A stretch of 64,000 nt of DNA from NCBI RefSeq assembly GCF_022919835.1, contig NZ_CP095074.1:3698001-3762000 (forward strand), read 5' to 3'. Position numbers and translations under genes: made by a program. The notes below the pieces were generated by a model, which saw nothing but the letters and a program-made list of their open reading frames with translations, made no database searches and was not told the origin of the DNA. Of the stretch, positions 59,888 through 64,000 are shown piece by piece (positions within the stretch are counted from its first letter, which is position 1; the number at the start of each line of letters is the position of its first letter). The stretch is from Halobacillus shinanisalinarum (lineage in GTDB: Bacteria > Bacillota > Bacilli > Bacillales > Halobacillaceae).

Positions 59888-60433
59888 TTAAAAGGCTAGA
59901 GGGACTTGCTTTTGAATCATCTCAAGGAAGTATACAAGTTGTTTCTTCAGGCGTTGGTCACAATCTTCATTCGTTATCGGTCGTGCTCGGCTAGACTTAT
60001 TAATTTGATTGTCAAGCAAATACACGCCCTTTAAATTTTGTCCTTTTAACGTAGCCAGTAATGGTTTTAACGCATATTCAATCGCAAGCAAATGGGACTT
60101 GCTGCCACCGGTCATAATTGGGAAGACGGGGGTGTCCTTTAACACATCCTGTGGCAGTAAATCAATTAGAGCCTTAAGAATTCCAGAGTACGACGCTTTA
60201 TATACAGGGGAAGCAACAATAACTCCTTTTGCCTGTTGAATCGTCGTTGCAATTTCTTCAATCGCCTCACTTTCATAGCGTGCATAAAATAAATCTTCCG
60301 GTGACACATTGCGTACGGAAATCTTCTCTGTAGATCGTCCTTCCTGATCGACCAATTTTGCTAAATAATCTAATACAAGCTCTGACCTTGATTGCTCAGA
60401 AGGGCTTCCAGATAACAGTACAATTTCACTCAT
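59888..60433 (-). CDS. NADPH-dependent FMN reductase (SsuE/MsuE-like)
   Basis: Protein of 181 aa from ATG 60433, with GGGAGAGGTCAT upstream. It is a flavodoxin-fold enzyme: IVLLSGSPSEQSRSELVLDYL (phosphate loop), GVIVASPVYKASYSGILKALID and PIMTGGSKSHLLAIEYALKP. This is the group that supplies reduced FMN to sulfonate monooxygenases such as SsuD. A SAM-I riboswitch upstream places it in sulfur metabolism, which fits. No monooxygenase gene is adjacent. Confidence 0.92.
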   Translation of the reverse strand: MSEIVLLSGSPSEQSRSELVLDYLAKLVDQEGRSTEKISVRNVSPEDLFYARYESEAIEEIATTIQQAKGVIVASPVYKASYSGILKALIDLLPQDVLKDTPVFPIMTGGSKSHLLAIEYALKPLLATLKGQNLKGVYLLDNQINKSSRARPITNEDCDQRLKKQLVYFLEMIQKQVPLAF

Positions 60434-60510
60434 ATGACCTCTCCCTTTCTTAAAATAAATGCTCAACTATTCTACGTTTTATTCATTGGTTGGAACTATT
60501 CCACACATAT

Positions 60511-60545
60511 AAAAACCCTCTTTTCTTTAATGAGAAAAGAGGGTT
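60511..60545 (-). terminator. Expression-platform terminator of the SAM riboswitch
   Basis: On the minus strand AACCCTCTTTTCTC and GAGAAAAGAGGGTT (with a TTAAA loop region) form a strong stem and end in TTTT. It lies between the aptamer and the FMN reductase gene. Confidence 0.85.
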
Positions 60546-60560
60546 AGCTATAAAAATGCC

Positions 60561-60669
60561 GCTCTTATCTCCCAAGATAAAGATCTTGCTGGACGGAGCA
60601 CCTTTCTGACATCAATCAGAGGTTGCTGAAGCTTCACAGGGCCAGATCCCTCAGCTTCTCTAGATAAGC
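60561..60669 (-). ncRNA. SAM-I (S-box) riboswitch
   Basis: Read on the minus strand: CTTATCTAGAGAAGCTGAGG, GGCCCTGTGAAGCTTCAGCA, ACCTCTGA, AAGGTGCTCCGTCCAGCAAG and the closing AGATAAGAG. These are the P1 closing stem, the kink-turn GA pairs (AGAG..TGAGGGA), the pseudoknot loop and the P3 region of S-box aptamers. High SAM should favour the terminator and switch off the reductase gene. Confidence 0.97.
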
Positions 60670-60952
60670 TTATTAAATTTGAGTCTAATCTTAATATGAT
60701 TCTCCTAATAATGTCAAGGTAATTTTTGAAAAGAGTAAATGAATTCTGAAAATGGGCGTCTTAAATAATGGCGGGGTATCTTGTTGAGTTACGGAGGTAT
60801 CCTGTGACAAATCACTTTTTAATACATACCAGACATCGCCAGACAGGAGACATCGAGTCCCGCTATTTTTGATTAATGATGCCAATACCTTTGTATTAAA
60901 GTTAATTAATTATTATTCTATTTCTAATGTTAATCAGTACTCCTTATAGAGC

Positions 60953-61423
60953 CTATCTTATTGGAACCCAGATTTCAGAATACGAATCTGAATGGTAGGG
61001 ATAAAATTCTTTATAGACTTCGAGTGATGCTATATCCGCTGTTTCATATCCATTAGAGGGCAACCATCCTGAATCAATCTGCTTCCATACATTTTCTATA
61101 GCTTCTGGAATGAGTCCGTGTACTTCAAATACAACCCACCTTGAAGGAGGAACTTCAAAGCTCGATAATTCATCGGGGACGTTACCATGGAATTGTGTAG
61201 CGATCCAATAGTCCCATGTGTTTTGCGTTTCATTATAGTTGTCGTAGATTGCTAATAGACCGTTAATTTGTCCGTTATTTAATTGAACCAGTAAATCGGC
61301 GATTCCACTTTTGGTGGCCTCTCCCCAGAGTAGTTGGATATCCTTGTCCTCGTTATCACATGAAATTTCTTTTTTAATGCCTGCGACTTGAAAAGCATCT
61401 CTCTCAACAATAGTATGCTTCAT
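60953..61423 (-). CDS. GyrI-like/effector-binding domain protein
   Basis: Protein of 156 aa from ATG 61423, with AAAGGAGCAAGAACC upstream. It has the GyrI-like small-molecule-binding (AraC effector) fold: VERDAFQVAGIKKEISC, NTWDYWIATQF, SSFEVPPSRWVVFEVHG and the ending YSEIWVPI, where the last Glu is the usual binding residue. It has no DNA-binding domain. Such single-domain proteins bind or hydrolyse small compounds; function here is unknown. The 283-base gap before it shows no other gene. Confidence 0.85.
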   Translation of the reverse strand: MKHTIVERDAFQVAGIKKEISCDNEDKDIQLLWGEATKSGIADLLVQLNNGQINGLLAIYDNYNETQNTWDYWIATQFHGNVPDELSSFEVPPSRWVVFEVHGLIPEAIENVWKQIDSGWLPSNGYETADIASLEVYKEFYPYHSDSYSEIWVPIR

Positions 61424-61483
61424 GGTTCTTGCTCCTTTCAAGTTCTTTCAGTATGTCGGTTAAGGGGAACAACTTGCTCCTAT

Positions 61484-61930
61484 TTAATCTACTGGCACGA
61501 AATAATGGTTTTTACGGTAGGCCAATGCTTCCATTGTAGCAATTAATTCATCTTCGCTCTCGACTTTTATCTTATACCAAGCCATTCTATGATTCTTCTT
61601 TTCTTCAATAGCTGTTGCCTGAAGCCGTGTTCCTTTCTTTCCGGCTGCCATATAGTTAACCGTGTTTGAAATCCCGACAGATGTCTTTCCGTAAGAGTTG
61701 GACGCTGCTGCAAATACATAATCAGCAATAGCAAATGTAACGGCTCCATGAACGGTTCCATGTGAATTTAACATATGATTCTCGACATCTAATTCGGCAA
61801 TAGCCTTACCTTCGTTGATTTCCATTAATCTAATTCCCAAGAACTGAGCATAAGGCTCATTCTCCATCACTTTAACTATTTCTGCTTTATACTGATGGTG
61901 CAGATCACTTTCGTTGATTACAGGTTTCAA
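61484..61930 (-). CDS. PaaI-family hotdog thioesterase
   Basis: Protein of 148 aa. The hotdog core is HMLNSHGTVHGAVTFAIADYVFAAASNS, with H-G-x-x-H-G and the Asp of the PaaI active site, followed by ISNTVNYMAAGKKGTRLQA. PaaI enzymes hydrolyse aryl- or acyl-CoA esters, notably in phenylacetate breakdown. AAGGAGGAACAGTC precedes the ATG. It lies downstream, on the same strand, of a second thioesterase and an enoyl-CoA hydratase, so a CoA-ester pathway is likely; phenylacetate is one possibility. Confidence 0.9.
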   Translation of the reverse strand: MKPVINESDLHHQYKAEIVKVMENEPYAQFLGIRLMEINEGKAIAELDVENHMLNSHGTVHGAVTFAIADYVFAAASNSYGKTSVGISNTVNYMAAGKKGTRLQATAIEEKKNHRMAWYKIKVESEDELIATMEALAYRKNHYFVPVD

Positions 61931-62020
61931 GACTGTTCCTCCTTGCTTGAATACACTTCATTTTCCTGAAGGATTCCTATTCTATTGGTTGGACGTCAAA
62001 TATTAAATGAAGTATGACCC

Positions 62021-62416
62021 TTACTTTGCCGTTAATTGTTTGCTAATGTATTCTTTTAATAGAATCGCTTGTTTAACGTAACCCTCACCAATTGTTCCTC
62101 TTTCATTTGTAACAATAACTTTAGATAGAATAGAGTGTTGTCTAATCTCAGTTACAGTTGCTGTAATTTCTAACTGTTCCCCTTGTCCAGAAGGGGCTAA
62201 ATGTTTAACCTGTACGGAAGCTCCCATACCTTCTTCTTTCGGAGTTAGATACGGAAGAATTAGTTTTCTAGAAGCCCATTCCATGTGGTATACCATTGTT
62301 ACTGTAGAATAGGCGGGATGGACAATTTCTCCCTCGAATTGTGCAAACATATCCGAGGTTACTTCTGCCTTTATTATAGCTGTATCTCCCACCTGCAGTC
62401 CGCTCTTCATTGCCAA
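62021..62416 (-). CDS. Hotdog-fold thioesterase (FlK-like)
   Basis: Protein of 131 aa. MKSGLQVGDTAIIKAEVTSDMFAQFEG and GMGASVQVKHLAPSGQGEQLEITATVTEI are in the style of fluoroacetyl-CoA thioesterase and related hotdog proteins, with V-x-H-x-x-P-x-G-x. AAAGGGGAGTTTGGCA precedes the start; ATG 62416 and ATG 62410 are both possible. Just 24 bases separate it from the enoyl-CoA hydratase gene, so they are one transcript. Confidence 0.85.
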   Translation of the reverse strand: MAMKSGLQVGDTAIIKAEVTSDMFAQFEGEIVHPAYSTVTMVYHMEWASRKLILPYLTPKEEGMGASVQVKHLAPSGQGEQLEITATVTEIRQHSILSKVIVTNERGTIGEGYVKQAILLKEYISKQLTAK

Positions 62417-62440
62417 ACTCCCCTTTCATATAATTAATAT

Positions 62441-63217
62441 TTATTTTCCTTCGAAATGGGCTGGTCGTTTTTCTTTAAATGCCTTTAAGGCTTCAAGTCG
62501 GTCTTCAGTAGGAATAACAACTTCATAGGCTTTAGCTTCTATAGCTAAGCCAGTGTAAGTATCGACATCATTTCCATGTTGAATCGCGTATTTAGCTTGC
62601 GTCACAGCCAATGGCCCATTAGACATTATTTCATTTGCAAGAGAAATTGCTTGAGTTAGTAACTCCTCTTTTGACACCATCTTATTGATTATTCCTAATT
62701 CTTCTGCTCTTTCAGCTTCTATCTTCCGAGCAGTTAAGATGAGTTCTTTTGCGTAGGCAGGACCAATTAACTTTGTAAGGCGTTGAGTTCCCCCTGCGCC
62801 CGGGATGATGGCCCAACTAACTTCCGTTAATCCCATTTTTGCGTGATTAGAGGCTAAACGTAGATCACAAGCTAATGCAAGTTCAAATCCACCTCCTAAT
62901 GCGTACCCATTAATCGCTGCTATAGTAGGCTGGGGCATTTCTTCAACAAGGGTGAACACATTCCGTATTTTGGCTACATTTCGCCTGACTTCTTGTTCAG
63001 TCAATGTTTGTCTTTCTTTTAAATCAGCCCCGGCACTAAAAGCCTTTTCACCTGCCCCCGTAAAAATAATCGCACGAATATTTCCGTCAAGTTGAAGCGT
63101 TTGAAGCGCTTCTTCTAATTGCTGAAGCATATCATAGTCAAAACAATTTAATAGTTCGGGTCTATTTAACGTAATCGTGGCCAGGGCCCCTTTAATTTCC
63201 GTATTAACCTTAGTCAT
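62441..63217 (-). CDS. Enoyl-CoA hydratase/isomerase family protein
   Basis: Protein of 258 aa. It has crotonase marks: FTGAGEKAFSAGADLKERQ (oxyanion strand), NGYALGGGFELALACDLRLAS and the catalytic Glu region LTEVSWAIIPGAGGTQRL. It probably hydrates an enoyl-CoA in beta-oxidation or phenylacetate-type breakdown. TTAGGAGGAAAATC precedes ATG 63217. Thioesterases follow and a flavoprotein reductase precedes it on the same strand. Confidence 0.93.
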   Translation of the reverse strand: MTKVNTEIKGALATITLNRPELLNCFDYDMLQQLEEALQTLQLDGNIRAIIFTGAGEKAFSAGADLKERQTLTEQEVRRNVAKIRNVFTLVEEMPQPTIAAINGYALGGGFELALACDLRLASNHAKMGLTEVSWAIIPGAGGTQRLTKLIGPAYAKELILTARKIEAERAEELGIINKMVSKEELLTQAISLANEIMSNGPLAVTQAKYAIQHGNDVDTYTGLAIEAKAYEVVIPTEDRLEALKAFKEKRPAHFEGK

Positions 63218-63315
63218 GATTTTCCTCCTAAAACAACATGGTTTTCCTAGTCAGGATTTGATGCTCATAAATGGGGAAGAGGGAACCTAATTCTGTGACC
63301 TTTCTACAGAATGAT

Positions 63316-64000
63316 TTATTTACTGGAAGAAGCAAATAAACTCGTGCTATGTCCAGCTTGAAGTTTTGCTTTAGGATCCACCAGTTTTTTAGCATGATTG
63401 ACAGCAATAGGAGCTTCACCAAAGCCAGTTGCGATTAACTTAGCTTTGCCTTCATAGGTACATACATCTCCAGCAGCGAAAATCCCTGGAATGTTTGTTT
63501 CCATTCGTGAACTAACGTCAATCGCGTTTTTTTTAATATCAAGCCCCCATGTTTTTAAAGGACCTAAAGAAGTGACAAATCCGAAATTTACAATAAGATC
63601 GTCAACGTCAAGTAAATGAGTGTTATCCCCTTTAACTTCTTGGATTAGTACTTGTTCGAGTGCGTCGTCTCTGCCGATTAATCGACTAACTTCAAAAGGG
63701 GTTTTCAAACCTACGCTAGATTTTTCTAACAAGGAGAGGCTATGCTCATGAGCACGAAAGGATGGACGACGGTGAATAAGTGTGACTTCCTTAGCAATTG
63801 ATTCTAAGGCCAGAGACCAATCTACTGCAGAGTCGCCACCGCCACAAACAAGAACCCTGCGATTTTTGAATCGGTCTAGGTCTTTGACGGCATAATGAAG
63901 ACAATTTTCTTCGTAACTATCTGCCCTTTCCACTTTTAATTTTCGAGGTTGAAATGCCCCAGCACCAGCCGTAATAATAATCGTTCGTGAATAGTGAATA
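63316..64000 (-). CDS. Ferredoxin-NADP reductase-like flavoprotein, 5' end off window
   Basis: The frame runs from the right edge (no start in the window) to TAA 63316, about 227 residues. It has [14 protein letters not shown], the NADPH-binding motif [29 protein letters not shown] and the flavin site [18 protein letters not shown], as in thioredoxin reductase-like ferredoxin-NADP reductases (YumC type). No CxxC redox pair lies between the two domains in the visible part, which favours the ferredoxin reductase type over thioredoxin reductase. It may be the reductase for an oxygenase of the neighbouring CoA-ester pathway. Confidence 0.88.
   Translation of the reverse strand, partial: IHYSRTIIITAGAGAFQPRKLKVERADSYEENCLHYAVKDLDRFKNRRVLVCGGGDSAVDWSLALESIAKEVTLIHRRPSFRAHEHSLSLLEKSSVGLKTPFEVSRLIGRDDALEQVLIQEVKGDNTHLLDVDDLIVNFGFVTSLGPLKTWGLDIKKNAIDVSSRMETNIPGIFAAGDVCTYEGKAKLIATGFGEAPIAVNHAKKLVDPKAKLQAGHSTSLFASSSK

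Noticed and set aside
60691..60885. 64-codon minus-strand frame upstream of the SAM riboswitch
   Set aside because: No ribosome site; it lies where the riboswitch promoter should be.
1..64000. Mobile element or prophage as the source of the accessory blocks
   Set aside because: No transposase, integrase, phage gene, att-like duplication or tRNA was seen; only small non-coding repeats are present.

Overview
The window is low-GC Firmicute DNA, most likely from a moderately halophilic or marine member of the Bacillaceae (Halobacillus/Virgibacillus-like; this is inferred from gene content, not from a marker gene). Supporting signs are strong AAGGAGG-type ribosome binding sites, TTG/GTG starts, a CcpA (cre) box, a sigma-B type promoter, TPP and SAM-I riboswitches, a YjcZ-family small protein, and a gas vesicle cluster in the Bacillus (Priestia) megaterium gene order. 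No rRNA, tRNA, CRISPR array, transposase or prophage gene is visible.

Layout. 0-5 kb: end of a possible carbon-nitrogen hydrolase, a YkvA-like protein, then on the minus strand a Tat-exported gluconate 2-dehydrogenase-like pair (subunit 3 and GMC flavoprotein) followed by tatA-tatC. 5.2-6 kb: two fluoride channel genes. 6.5-15.1 kb (minus): tricarboxylate/tricarballylate block, consisting of a CitA/DcuS-type two-component system, the tctC-tctB-tctA transporter, tcuA and a DASS permease. 15.5-34.6 kb (plus): a large amine/amino-acid block with two class III aminotransferases, an APC permease, a CoA transferase, a Lys/Orn/Arg decarboxylase, two NhaC-family antiporters, a small biotinyl/lipoyl-like protein, a C45 acyltransferase, an aldehyde dehydrogenase and a GNAT. 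It carries two sigma-54 activators and three well-matched -24/-12 promoters, and the first aminotransferase is preceded by a structured attenuator leader.

35-39.5 kb (minus): a peroxiredoxin, then a TPP-riboswitch operon for a thiamine-precursor ABC transporter that also carries a thiamine-binding protein and a TatD hydrolase. 39.6-41.4 kb: stress genes (CsbD, YihY, YflT with a sigma-B promoter). 41.7-48.7 kb: gvpA-P-Q-B-R-N-F-G-L-S-K-J-T-U. 49-64 kb: an oligopeptide-binding lipoprotein, an NDH-2-like flavoprotein, a C39 peptidase, glutamate dehydrogenase, a broken phospholipase-A2-like gene, an amino acid ABC transporter, a second C45 acyltransferase, a YjcZ protein, a SAM-riboswitch-controlled FMN reductase, a GyrI-like protein, two hotdog thioesterases, an enoyl-CoA hydratase and a partial thioredoxin-reductase-like flavoprotein.

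Things that stand out. (1) Five genes are interrupted by what reads as a single missing base in a short homopolymer, and a sixth seems to have lost its start the same way; this points to consensus errors more than biology. (2) Three intergenic arrays have a 21-bp period and an AGAATC core. (3) The leader before the first aminotransferase has mutually exclusive folds and no family I recognise. (4) The sigma-54 amine regulon has an unusual gene set. (5) A PLA2-like gene has TGA at an expected Cys codon and lies between a degenerate duplication of the glutamate dehydrogenase 3' end.
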